A DNA stretch of 64,000 nt, taken from assembly GCF_050632395.1 (NCBI RefSeq), contig NZ_CP192600.1, forward strand, positions 2,604,001 through 2,668,000. The letters are read 5' to 3'. Under the pieces are notes generated by a model that was not told the origin of the DNA, did no database searches, and worked only from the letters and a program-made list of their open reading frames with translations. Position numbers and translations under genes: made by a program. Positions 35,442-43,520 of the stretch are shown here, piece by piece (the first letter of the stretch is position 1; every line of letters begins with the position of its first letter). The DNA comes from JAUYQR01 sp050632395 (GTDB lineage: Bacteria > Pseudomonadota > Alphaproteobacteria > Rhodobacterales > Rhodobacteraceae).

Positions 35442-36272
35442 ATGAAGCTCTGCGCCCTTTCAGTCTGCATCATGGCCCTGCACGCTGGAGTGCTTGCCGA
35501 TACGGCCTCTGCTGGCGAAGTGCTGGACCGCATCGAGGCGAAAGGCGTTCTGACCGTCGCCTCCGACCCGGCTTGGCCGCCCTATTCCTGGATCGACGAA
35601 ACCGGCAACTGGAAAGGCTTCGATGCTGCGGTCGCCAGCGAAATCGCCCGCCGCATGGGCGTGAAGATCGCATTTGCAACGCCCAGTTGGGAAACCCTGA
35701 CCGCCGGCAACTGGACCGGCGAGTGGGATCTGTCGGTGGGAAGCATGTCGCCTACCGAAGATCGCGCAAAGGTCCTGGATTTCCCCGCGTCCTACTACTT
35801 TTCGCCGATGGTCCTTGCTGTTCACGAAAGCAACACGACAATCCAATCGCCGACAGATGCATCGGGCAAACGGATCGGCGCGCTGAAGGGCTCGATCTTC
35901 GAGAAATACCTGCGGGGCGAACCCACCGGCATGTCTTCCGAGATGCAGCCCGAATACCGGATCGCCAACGCTGCGATCCAGACCTATGAGACGTCGGAAG
36001 CAGCGCTTCGGGAACTGGCCAAAGGCGCCGACTCCGATCTCGACGCGATGGTCGACGACATGATGTATTTCCTGTTCCAGATCGAACAGGGCCAGCCCGT
36101 CCGCATTGTCGGCCAACCCCTTGACTACGGCCCCGCAGCCATTGCCATCGCCCCGGGCGACCCCGAGCTTGGCGCGCGCCTTGCCGAAATCGTTACCGAA
36201 ATGCAGGCGGACGGCACCCTTTCGGCGCTGTCGACCGAGTGGTTCGGCGTGGATCTGACGCAGAAGTTCTAG
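35442..36272 (+). CDS. Periplasmic solute-binding protein, family 3 type
   Basis: 276 residues with a signal peptide cleaved near TASAGE. The body follows the SBP_bac_3 pattern: VLTVASDPAWPPYSWID, GFDAAVASEIARRMGV, WDLSVGSMSPTEDRAKVLDF, GKRIGALKGSIFEKYL. The ligand is most likely an amino acid or small cation. No ABC permease or ATPase follows. Its neighbours are a divergent hybrid kinase and, 11 bp away and convergent, a receiver-permease fusion, so a sensing role rather than ABC import is inferred. Confidence 0.88.
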   Translation: MKLCALSVCIMALHAGVLADTASAGEVLDRIEAKGVLTVASDPAWPPYSWIDETGNWKGFDAAVASEIARRMGVKIAFATPSWETLTAGNWTGEWDLSVGSMSPTEDRAKVLDFPASYYFSPMVLAVHESNTTIQSPTDASGKRIGALKGSIFEKYLRGEPTGMSSEMQPEYRIANAAIQTYETSEAALRELAKGADSDLDAMVDDMMYFLFQIEQGQPVRIVGQPLDYGPAAIAIAPGDPELGARLAEIVTEMQADGTLSALSTEWFGVDLTQKF

Positions 36273-36283
36273 CCCCTGCCCGG

Positions 36284-37786
36284 TCATGTCCGGACGCGGC
36301 GGTGAAACTCTACCTCAATGTCGCCAGCCTCGCGCTTCGGGCCGACAAGCACTAGGCCTACAACGATGGTGACCAGCGTCACCAGCGTCCAGATCGTCAA
36401 CGCCTCACCCAGCAGCACCACGCTCCATGCGATGCCGGACACGGTGATTGCATAGGCGCTTTGGCTGGCGAACACCGCCCCGGCCATCGCGATAAGCAGG
36501 ATGTAAAGCACGGTGCAGACCCCGATGCAGAACCCTGCAAGCGCGATAAGCATGTCCGTGGTAGCCATCCCCGGCCCCACCGTGAACCAGTGGCCTTGAA
36601 GAAGCGCGACCGGCAGGATCATCAGGCCCGACAGCAACAGCACCAGCCCGCTGCTGACGACCGGGTCCAGCGTGGCCGGATGCTTCACCGCCAGCAGAAT
36701 GTCGATCATTCCGTAGAGAAGCGGCACCAGCATGGCCACCATTAGCCACGCCCAGTTGTTCACACCGGCATCCGGATCGCGCACCAGCAAAAGCGCCAAC
36801 ACACCGATCAGGCCGACCCCAAGCCCGGCGAACCGCCGCAGACTTGGCGCCTCGATCCGTTTCAGGGCCGCGATTGCGAACACCGCAAACCCTTGCAGGG
36901 CCATCACGATCGACAGCGCAATTCCCGTCACCCGCCCAGCCGCTTCGAACAGGATCACGCTGCTGAGCCCGAAGATCAGCGCCCATTGCAGCAAGAACAC
37001 CATCTCGGCCTTCGTCACGCGCAGGCTTTTGCCCATGCTCAGGGCCCAGGCGCAACAGATCAACCCGGCGATGATGTTGGTCCAGAACGACACGCCCAGC
37101 GTCAGGTCGTTTTCGCGGTAAATCAGCACCGACAACGGCAGCACCAACCCCCACAGCAATCCCTGCACCAGCAACAAGGCGCCGCCCTTAAGCGTGCGGA
37201 TCTTGTTGCGCAGGCCAATCTCGCGGTCATAGACCTGATGCGCCATTTCCATAAAGATGCCCGCCAACCGCCCCAGCGCATCAGGCCGCGCGGCCACCGT
37301 GTCCAGCTTCAGTGCTGCTGGATGAAACTTGCCGCCTTCCATCACTTGCGCAGCCTCGGTCAGCCGGCCGATCTCTTGCAGGTAATCCAGTTCCACCCGC
37401 CGGAGCTTGCGCTTTTCGATACAGGAAAGAACCCGCGCCTTGAACAGCATCGCATCGAACGGCTTTGACAGGAAATCCTCGGCCCCAAGCTGGATCGCCT
37501 GTGCCACAAGGTCCATTCCGCCATCGTGACCTGACACGATAAGGACCGGCAGGTCGCGGTGACGCGGGTTGGCCCGCAACCTGCGCATCACTTCCAGGCC
37601 GTCCATCCCCGGCATCTCGACGTCCAGCAGCACTAGGTCGACCTCGCCGCCGTCAAGGCGGGCAAGGGCTGCAGCACCGTCCTCCGCCTCTTCCCACGCG
37701 CAGCCGATCTGCTCCAACGCCTTGCCTGCGATCAGCCGCGATGTGCGGTTGTCGTCCACCACAAGAACCCTGCCCTTGACGTCCAT
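36284..37786 (-). CDS. Receiver domain fused to an EamA/DMT-type permease
   Basis: 500 residues. Residues 1-120 are a complete receiver domain: acidic Asp11/Asp12 (VVDDNRTS), phosphoacceptor Asp55 (LLDVEMPGMDG), Ser85 (IVSGHD) and Lys108 (LSKPFD). Residues 121-195 are a helical linker whose pattern (VAARPDALGRLAGIFMEMAHQV) I recall between receivers and other output domains. From about 203 to 485 there are roughly ten hydrophobic helices with the two-fold repeat of EamA/drug-metabolite transporters (ALIFGLSSVILFEAAGR; GIAWSVVLLGEALTIW). Reading is continuous with no stop or slip, and the HPt gene abuts upstream (TGAATG). Phosphorylation-controlled transport is inferred; substrate unknown. Confidence 0.88.
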   Translation of the reverse strand: MDVKGRVLVVDDNRTSRLIAGKALEQIGCAWEEAEDGAAALARLDGGEVDLVLLDVEMPGMDGLEVMRRLRANPRHRDLPVLIVSGHDGGMDLVAQAIQLGAEDFLSKPFDAMLFKARVLSCIEKRKLRRVELDYLQEIGRLTEAAQVMEGGKFHPAALKLDTVAARPDALGRLAGIFMEMAHQVYDREIGLRNKIRTLKGGALLLVQGLLWGLVLPLSVLIYRENDLTLGVSFWTNIIAGLICCAWALSMGKSLRVTKAEMVFLLQWALIFGLSSVILFEAAGRVTGIALSIVMALQGFAVFAIAALKRIEAPSLRRFAGLGVGLIGVLALLLVRDPDAGVNNWAWLMVAMLVPLLYGMIDILLAVKHPATLDPVVSSGLVLLLSGLMILPVALLQGHWFTVGPGMATTDMLIALAGFCIGVCTVLYILLIAMAGAVFASQSAYAITVSGIAWSVVLLGEALTIWTLVTLVTIVVGLVLVGPKREAGDIEVEFHRRVRT

Positions 37787-38137
37787 TCAGAGCCCCTTGA
37801 GTCGTGTTGTTTCCGTCCGCAGAAACGTGTGCAGAACCGCCCATTCCGCACCGACCCGGTCGATCAGCGCCGCATCCGGGGCTGCACCAGCCCGCAACAT
37901 CGCTTCGATCTCGGCGCAGGTTTCGGCAAGCGCCACGGCGCCGATGTCCCGCGCACTGGACTTGAGGGAATGCGCCACCCGGCGCACCCCGTCGCCATCC
38001 TGCCGAACTGCAGCCGACTGCAAGGCCGCGACAAGCCCCGGTCCCTCGTCCTGAAAGGTCTCCAGCAAATCTGCCAGATCGGCGGGATCGTCTCCCAGGA
38101 TCGCCGTCAGACGATCCAGCGCGGTCTTGTCGAGCAA
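37787..38137 (-). CDS. Stand-alone HPt phosphotransfer protein
   Basis: 116 residues, almost only an HPt four-helix bundle, with phosphorylatable His56 in RRVAHSLKSSARDIGA. The start is a TTG at 38137, 10 bp after the GNAT stop, with an AGG-containing leader; no ATG is better placed. Its stop directly touches the start of the receiver-permease gene, implying translational coupling. It can supply the missing phosphotransfer step between the hybrid kinase at 32614-35286 and the permease's receiver. Confidence 0.87.
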   Translation of the reverse strand: MLDKTALDRLTAILGDDPADLADLLETFQDEGPGLVAALQSAAVRQDGDGVRRVAHSLKSSARDIGAVALAETCAEIEAMLRAGAAPDAALIDRVGAEWAVLHTFLRTETTRLKGL

Positions 38138-38147
38138 TTGCCTGGCC

Positions 38148-38614
38148 TCAATCCTTGGTCTTCACAACCCAATCCTTACCTGTCACCCGGAATTTTGCAT
38201 CAAGATATAGCCGCCGCGCCGTTTCTTGATAGCCAAACCGGCTGTAGAAGCCTTTTGCAGCATCGTTTCCCGACGCGACAAGCAGGCTCATGCCTCGCTT
38301 GCGGCAAGAGGATTGAGCAGACCGCAGCAGCGCCGAGCCAAGCCCACGGACCCGGCAGGCACGTGCGTTTGCAAAATCGGCAACATGGGCGGTTCCTGCC
38401 GCCTCCGATTCCAGTTCCACAATGGGCTTCAGAAGGGCCGGCACGCGCCTTTGCAGAAAGGACGCCGGGTGGGGATTGGTCAGAAACACCGCAGCCCTGC
38501 CGCGCCGTCCGACGTTTCGGCGATCCAGCCCCTACGAAAGTGGATGTCGCTGCGCCAGTCGCAGAACATCGGGAAAGCGTAGTTGCCTGCGGCTCTGACC
38601 AGGACGGCATCCAT
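38148..38614 (-). pseudogene. GNAT acetyltransferase broken by a one-base frameshift
   Basis: Two frames join into one GNAT. The ATG at 38614 (3 bp after the vWA stop) reads MDAVLVRAAGNYAFPMFCDW and continues to a stop near 38480. The other frame, shifted by one base around 38485-38495, continues with FLTNPHPASFLQ, the acetyl-CoA loop RVRGLGSALLRSA and FYSRFGYQETA. The joined length of about 155 residues is normal for GNATs. A short frame beginning with GTG at 38489 would lack the first core strands. Either a real pseudogene or a sequencing error; no slippery heptamer is visible. Confidence 0.7.
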
Positions 38615-38617
38615 CGG

Positions 38618-39367
38618 TCAAAACTTTTGGCAATCGGGGCCTGGCATCTGCGGACAACCTCCCCCGTTCAGCGCCAGCAATTCGCGGTGCAGTTTTCGGC
38701 GCAGGGCGACCGGGAAGGCAGTCAGACCGTCGACCTCGATCACGAAAGACCCGATGCCACCGATCACGGCAACACTGTAGTATTCGCCAAGCTGCCCGTC
38801 CTTGTCAGCGATCGCGAGGCCGTTGATCGTCACGCCCAGGTCCAATGCCTGCTTGCGCGCCGGTTCCAAGGCTACGCCGCGGGCCCGCCCAATCGTCGCA
38901 TTGGCGCGCCCGTCGCCGGAGATGTCCAGCACCATGCGGTCTGCGCAGCGGCCATCTTCGGTGAACAACTCGGTCGCTGCCAGAATGCCGACCCCTATGT
39001 CGGTATTGCCGCTGATCTTGCGCGCAGTGGCCGCCAGCCGACTGGCAAATACAGAAAGGTCATCGCTTGACTTGATGCGCTGCCACGGAACGATCTGCAC
39101 GCCGTAGGCGCTGTCGGCCCAGAACAGCGACGCTATATCGACCACCCCTGCTTCGTCGAACGCCGACTGCACCACCGGGTCCGTCAACGCCGCCACGTAG
39201 CCAGCCTTCTGAATCGCAAACTCAGCGTCCGAAATACTGCCCGACGCGTCCATCCCCGGGATCAGCGCCACGTCCGCGCAGGCGGCCTGAACAGTGCCGC
39301 AGCCAAAACACCAGCAACAGAATGCCGCCGAAACACTTCGCCCAATACGGCGCAATAAGGAGTCCAT
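38618..39367 (-). CDS. Secreted DUF1194-type von Willebrand A domain protein
   Basis: 249 residues from the ATG at 39367, with GGAGGG four bases upstream. A signal sequence (SAAFCCWCFGCGTVQAACA) precedes a vWA fold with MIDAS-like DASGSISD, a conserved TDIGVGILAA and RMVLDISGDGRAN. Matches the DUF1194 pattern. Likely periplasmic or secreted, metal-dependent protein binding. It heads the apparent operon leading into GNAT, HPt and the receiver-permease, with gaps of 3, 10 and 0 bp. Confidence 0.82.
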   Translation of the reverse strand: MDSLLRRIGRSVSAAFCCWCFGCGTVQAACADVALIPGMDASGSISDAEFAIQKAGYVAALTDPVVQSAFDEAGVVDIASLFWADSAYGVQIVPWQRIKSSDDLSVFASRLAATARKISGNTDIGVGILAATELFTEDGRCADRMVLDISGDGRANATIGRARGVALEPARKQALDLGVTINGLAIADKDGQLGEYYSVAVIGGIGSFVIEVDGLTAFPVALRRKLHRELLALNGGGCPQMPGPDCQKF

Positions 39368-39900
39368 TTGCCCTCCACATTGAAAAGTTCTCAAAAAAAA
39401 ATCGTCGTTCCACTTTAGCGGGTGTGCGTTATGCGAACGCATCTGAAAGGCGCCGATGGGCTCTCAAATCGTTATTTCATCCGCACTCTATCGTTAAATG
39501 CTCGTGATTTTCAGACGACGGAATGGGGAGATTGGAGGCGCGGTCTGGTCGAGAAGCGTGAAAAGAATTATTCCAAGGTGCAACGTTAACTCAGCCTCGA
39601 GCTGGCTTTCTGCACGTCTGCCACCTTGAGCACCTGTTGCACCCAGGCAAGGGCGGCAATCGCGCCATCTTGGGCGCGCGATCACAAGCAAAATGCTTTT
39701 CGAGAGGCCGGCGGCTTCAAATGAATTTCAAAGTCAGTGATACAAACCGCACTACTTTCCTGAAAAGCCTGTGTGTGTCTCCAAGAAATCTCAGCGATTG
39801 CGCAAAATCCGCTCGGCGAACAAGGCTTGATCGTCCCAGAACCGGCAGACCGCATCCGATTGAAGGCGCATGCTATTCTCGCACCCGCCCCTTGCTGCGC
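39368..39900. other. 533-bp gene-poor region
   Basis: More AT-rich than its surroundings, with an A9 run at 39393-39401. A 7-bp inverted repeat ATCGCGC / GCGCGAT is at 39659-39665 and 39676-39682. It must contain the promoter of the vWA operon. No reading frame here has codon use or motifs of a real gene on either strand, and no RNA family was recognised. Confidence 0.4.
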
Positions 39901-40863
39901 CTACCCCTTGCAGCGAGCTACAGCGCCGCCCTGCTGGCTCCACTCAGCATACCAGGTCTTGAACAATTTGAACTGGGCTTCGGCGTAGCCGCGCTGGCTC
40001 ATGCTCAGTTCATCCGTTTCGATGAAGTTCAGCGCGTATTCCTTTTCTCCCTGCAAAAGCAGCATGTACTTGAAATACAATACAAGGTCGGGACCTTCGT
40101 CAAAGGACGAAAGCACTTGGAACGCAGCCTCCAACTCCAGCGCCTTCTGGCGCGCCTCCACATCTCCGGCAGCAGCCGCCCGCGAAAGGTTGCACAGGGT
40201 CAGCACCTCATGCGGGAGCACGACACCGATTCCGGTGATCGCGCCGACCGCGCCGCAATTTACGTAACCATTCACGACCCCGGTATCCACGCCAACCATC
40301 AGCGTGACATCGTCATCGGCCGAGGTGATGAATTCCCCAGCATAGCGGGTATCTGCGGGCCCCCCGAATTCCTTGAACCCTACAAGGTTTGGATGCTCGG
40401 CGCGCAGGGCGTTGAAAAGGTCCGCCCGCGTGGCAAACCCGTAATAGGGGCTATTGTAGATGATCGCGGGTAGATCGGGTGCGGCCGACAGGATCGCCTT
40501 GAAATGGGCCCGCTGCGCTGCTGGCGAGGGTCCGCGCGACAACACGCGTGGAATGACCATCAGGCCGTGCGCGCCGACGTTGGCCGCATGGCGGGTAAGC
40601 GCCACGGCCGACGCCGTGTTTATGGCCCCCGTGCCGACGATCACCTTGACGCCCGCATTCACCAGACGCTCCACCCCTTCCATCCGCTGCGCATCGCTCA
40701 GCAGTGGCCAGTCCCCCATTGATCCGCAGTAGACCACCGCCGACATGCCTGCGCCGATCAACTCCTTGGCCTTTCGCACCAAGGCATCGAAATCAGGCGT
40801 GCGGTCCGGGGTGCAGGGGGTCATCAGTGCGGGAATGACACCAGAAAAAATCTCGGCCTTCAT
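39901..40863 (-). CDS. lhpC: 1-pyrroline-4-hydroxy-2-carboxylate deaminase (DapA superfamily)
   Basis: 320 residues from the ATG at 40863. DapA/NAL-type barrel with Schiff-base Lys164 (VGFKEFGG) and catalytic-type Tyr136 (IIYNSPYYG). Segments SAVVYCGSMGDWPLL, GLMVIPRVLSRG and FDEGPDLVLYFKYML match, as I recall them, LhpC/HypD deaminases of hydroxyproline catabolism, which make alpha-ketoglutarate semialdehyde. It is under a perfect palindrome (40939-40953) and downstream of gntR. Other DapA-family aldolases remain possible. Confidence 0.72.
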   Translation of the reverse strand: MKAEIFSGVIPALMTPCTPDRTPDFDALVRKAKELIGAGMSAVVYCGSMGDWPLLSDAQRMEGVERLVNAGVKVIVGTGAINTASAVALTRHAANVGAHGLMVIPRVLSRGPSPAAQRAHFKAILSAAPDLPAIIYNSPYYGFATRADLFNALRAEHPNLVGFKEFGGPADTRYAGEFITSADDDVTLMVGVDTGVVNGYVNCGAVGAITGIGVVLPHEVLTLCNLSRAAAAGDVEARQKALELEAAFQVLSSFDEGPDLVLYFKYMLLLQGEKEYALNFIETDELSMSQRGYAEAQFKLFKTWYAEWSQQGGAVARCKG

Positions 40864-40938
40864 CAGCGACTCCTGTTTCAACGTCCAATAATCGCGAAGG
40901 CGCACAACCGGGCCATGCCCAGATTCGCCCTACGCTAT

Positions 40939-40953
40939 AATACATAGTGTATT
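40939..40953. promoter_or_regulatory. Candidate GntR operator upstream of lhpC
   Basis: Perfect 6-bp inverted repeat AATACA-TAG-TGTATT. It overlaps a TATTAT-like -10 box for the minus-strand lhpC gene, 76 bp from its start. A related site sits before the ABC transporter at 41834-41848 (11 of 15 bases identical). Confidence 0.6.
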
Positions 40954-40979
40954 TTTTCTGTCGACAAATTCCTTGCGGA

Positions 40980-41681
40980 CTACAGCTTGATGTCTTGCCG
41001 TTGATCCCGCGACAGCAGTTTCTGTATCTGGCTTACGATCTGATCGGCATGCGCCTTTGCCAGACGGTCCGAGGTTTCCACGTCGCGGGCCGTGATCGCC
41101 GCGATGATATCTTCGTGCTCTTGGATCACCGAGGGCGGCGGTCGATCGTTGAAGGATTGGTAATACAAGCGCAAAAGCCGCCGCCCATCGTCAAGCAGCC
41201 GCACGAACAGCGTCCGATAATAGGGATTGCGCGCCGCGTCGGCGATGGCTGCATGGAAATCGCGGTTCGTTCCGATCATGGCCAGCGCGTCGTGGTTGGC
41301 GACGGCGGTGGCAAAGTCCCTCTGGTGGGCATTGATCACCTCCAGATCTCCGTCCTTCCAATTTTGCGCGGCCAGACGGGTGGTCACACGATACATCAGC
41401 GTGATCGCATCGAAGAAGGTGTGCAGGTTCAGGAAATCGATGTTCGACACCATCGTTGACCGGTTCGGCAGCGTGTCAATCAAACCCTCTGTTGCCAATC
41501 GCGCCAAGGCTTCACGAATAGGCGTGCGGGACAGCGACAGTCGCTCCGCCAGCTGTACCTCGTCGATCGGGCTTCCGGGGGGCAAGGTCAGGTCCAGGAT
41601 CTCGGTGCGCAAAAGGTCATAGGCCTTCTTGACCCCAGAGCCACGCTTGCGTTCGGGTACGGCTGCGGCAGTGTCATTCAT
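40980..41681 (-). CDS. GntR-family (FCD) transcriptional regulator
   Basis: 233 residues from the ATG at 41681, with GAGGGGAC six bases upstream. The N-terminal winged helix contains LAERLSLSRTPIREALARLATEGLI; the C-terminal FCD helical domain has HQRDFATAVANHD, NRDFHAAIADAARNPYY and EHEDIIAAI, including metal-type His residues. It lies between the lhpC-like gene and the divergent ABC transporter, each with a matching palindrome, so it probably represses both until a hydroxyproline-derived ligand binds. Confidence 0.88.
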   Translation of the reverse strand: MNDTAAAVPERKRGSGVKKAYDLLRTEILDLTLPPGSPIDEVQLAERLSLSRTPIREALARLATEGLIDTLPNRSTMVSNIDFLNLHTFFDAITLMYRVTTRLAAQNWKDGDLEVINAHQRDFATAVANHDALAMIGTNRDFHAAIADAARNPYYRTLFVRLLDDGRRLLRLYYQSFNDRPPPSVIQEHEDIIAAITARDVETSDRLAKAHADQIVSQIQKLLSRDQRQDIKL

Positions 41682-41833
41682 CGAATGTCCCCTCACGGTC
41701 GACCGCATGATTAGGGGGCCGCTGCAGGCAGATCAACACTTCTCCTCCGTATCCACGACGCGGCCGACTGCGCTCGCTCACACTGGTCAACGTGTCAGGC
41801 CATGCATGGCGAACGGGTGAAACCGAAGATTAG

Positions 41834-41848
41834 TATACAAAGAGTATA
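41834..41848. promoter_or_regulatory. Candidate GntR operator before the ABC transporter operon
   Basis: TATACA-AAG-AGTATA, an inverted repeat with one mismatch, in an AT-rich stretch between the divergent gntR and the binding-protein gene, 104 bp from the latter's ATG. Shares the ATACAnAGnGTAT core with 40939-40953. Confidence 0.55.
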
Positions 41849-41952
41849 TTTATTAGATTTTATCTTGTGCCACACCGGGTCGAAGAACATAGTTTGGACA
41901 GGATAACGGCCTGTCGAATCAACAAACAATGGTACCAACGGGAGAGTTACAA

Positions 41953-42759
41953 ATGAAAACATCCATCATTCTTGGAAGCCTGCTCGCCGCAACGTGCCTT
42001 GGAACCGCGGCATCCGCGGACAAGCTTGACGACATCATGGCGTCCGGAACGCTGCGCTGCGCGGTTGTCCTCGATTTTCCGCCAATGGGGTCACGCGACG
42101 CTGACAATAACCCCATCGGCTTCGATGTTGATTATTGCAATGATCTTGCGAAAGCCTTGGGCGTGACCGCCGAGATCGTCGAAACGCCGTTTCCCGACCG
42201 TATTCCCGCGCTTGTATCCGGTCGCGTCGATGTCGGCGTAGCGTCCACGTCAGACACGCTGGAGCGTGCCAAGACCGTCGGGTTCACAATTCCCTACTTC
42301 GCCTTCACCAACGTGGTTCTGACCCGCGAAGGCGCCGGGATCGAGAAGTTCGAAGACATGAACGGCAAGACCGTCGGTTCGGTCAGCGGCACATTCGAGG
42401 GCATCGCGCTGGAAGAAAACGTCAAGGGCTGGGGCGCAGGTGAATTCCGTCCCTATCAAAGCCAGGCCGACGTGTTCCTGGCGCTGTCGCAGGGCCAGAT
42501 CGACGCCACGGTCGTCACGTCCACAGTGGCATCTTCCATCGTCGAAAGCGGGCAATACAAAGGTCTGGTCATCAAGGGTGATGCGCCCTACCCCGTCGAC
42601 TATGTCGGCCTGATCGCGCTGCGTCAGGAATACGGGATGCTCAACTATCTGGACCTGTTCATCAATCAGCAGGTCCGCTCGGGCCGTTATCAAGAGCTTT
42701 ACGACAAGTGGGTTGGCGGTACCGCCCCCAAACTGACGATCGACAACGTCTACCGTTGA
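41953..42759 (+). CDS. Amino-acid ABC transporter substrate-binding protein
   Basis: 268 residues from the ATG at 41953 (GGAGAG upstream). Signal peptide ends near GTAASA. SBP_bac_3 fold: TLRCAVVLDFPPMG, GFDVDYCNDLAKALGV, RVDVGVASTSDTLERAK, GKTVGSVSGTFEG. First gene of an ABC operon (binding protein, two permeases, ATPase) followed by aconitase X. Substrate inferred to be a hydroxyproline or related cyclic amino acid from the neighbouring catabolic genes. Confidence 0.91.
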   Translation: MKTSIILGSLLAATCLGTAASADKLDDIMASGTLRCAVVLDFPPMGSRDADNNPIGFDVDYCNDLAKALGVTAEIVETPFPDRIPALVSGRVDVGVASTSDTLERAKTVGFTIPYFAFTNVVLTREGAGIEKFEDMNGKTVGSVSGTFEGIALEENVKGWGAGEFRPYQSQADVFLALSQGQIDATVVTSTVASSIVESGQYKGLVIKGDAPYPVDYVGLIALRQEYGMLNYLDLFINQQVRSGRYQELYDKWVGGTAPKLTIDNVYR

Positions 42760-42840
42760 CATCATCTGACGCCAAATCGGAAAAGAGGGCACAACGCCCT
42801 CTCTTCTAGCTTGGACCCTCCGCAACGAGGACGTGCCAGA

Positions 42841-43506
42841 ATGTTCAACTACACCTTTCAGTGGCGCCAGGCCTTTCAGAAACTTCCGCTTCTGTTTGAC
42901 GGCGCACTGGTGACGCTGCAAATCGCGCTGATGTCGATGGCGATGGGCATCGTCCTGGCTGTAATTCTGGCGGTCGCACGAAATTCACGGTCGGTATGGG
43001 TGTCATCGCCGGCGACGGCCTGGGTCGAGGTATCGCGCAACACCCCGGCCTTGTTCCAGATTTACATGGCGCACTTCGGACTTGGCTCGTTCGGGATCCA
43101 CCTTAGCCCCTATGTCGCCCTGCTGGCAGGCATAACGTTCAACAACGCCGGCTATCTGGCCGAAACCTTTCGCGGTGCCTTGCGCGCCATTCCCGGCACC
43201 CAGTTGCGCGCGGCCCGATCGCTGGGCATGCCCTCGATGCAGGCCTTTCGGCTGGTCATCATGCCGCAGATGTTCCGCATCGCCTTTTTGCCCACGACCA
43301 ACCAGATGGTTTGGGCAATCCTGATGACATCGCTCGGCGTGACCGTGGGGATGAACACCGATCTTGCCGGCGTGACGCAGGACATCAACGTCCGCAGCTT
43401 CCGAACCTTTGAAATCTTCGCAATTGCGGCGGTGATCTACTATCTGATCGCCAAGGCGGTGACCCTTGGCGCACGCCTTTTGGCCGCGCGTCTGTTTCGG
43501 TATTGA
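42841..43506 (+). CDS. Amino-acid ABC transporter permease (first)
   Basis: 221 residues from the ATG at 42841. HisM/GlnP-type permease with about five helices. The EAA loop reads EVSRNTPALFQIYM near residue 70 and AARSLGMPSMQAFRLVIMPQ near residue 130, the latter contacting the ATPase. An 81-bp gap separates it from the binding-protein gene; the second permease starts 14 bp downstream. Confidence 0.9.
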   Translation: MFNYTFQWRQAFQKLPLLFDGALVTLQIALMSMAMGIVLAVILAVARNSRSVWVSSPATAWVEVSRNTPALFQIYMAHFGLGSFGIHLSPYVALLAGITFNNAGYLAETFRGALRAIPGTQLRAARSLGMPSMQAFRLVIMPQMFRIAFLPTTNQMVWAILMTSLGVTVGMNTDLAGVTQDINVRSFRTFEIFAIAAVIYYLIAKAVTLGARLLAARLFRY

Positions 43507-43520
43507 GGGGGCGATGCGTG

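Noticed and set aside
38148..38489. Short GNAT frame starting at GTG 38489 as a complete gene
   Set aside because: It lacks the first part of the GNAT fold, which is found in the neighbouring frame; a frameshifted single gene explains both.
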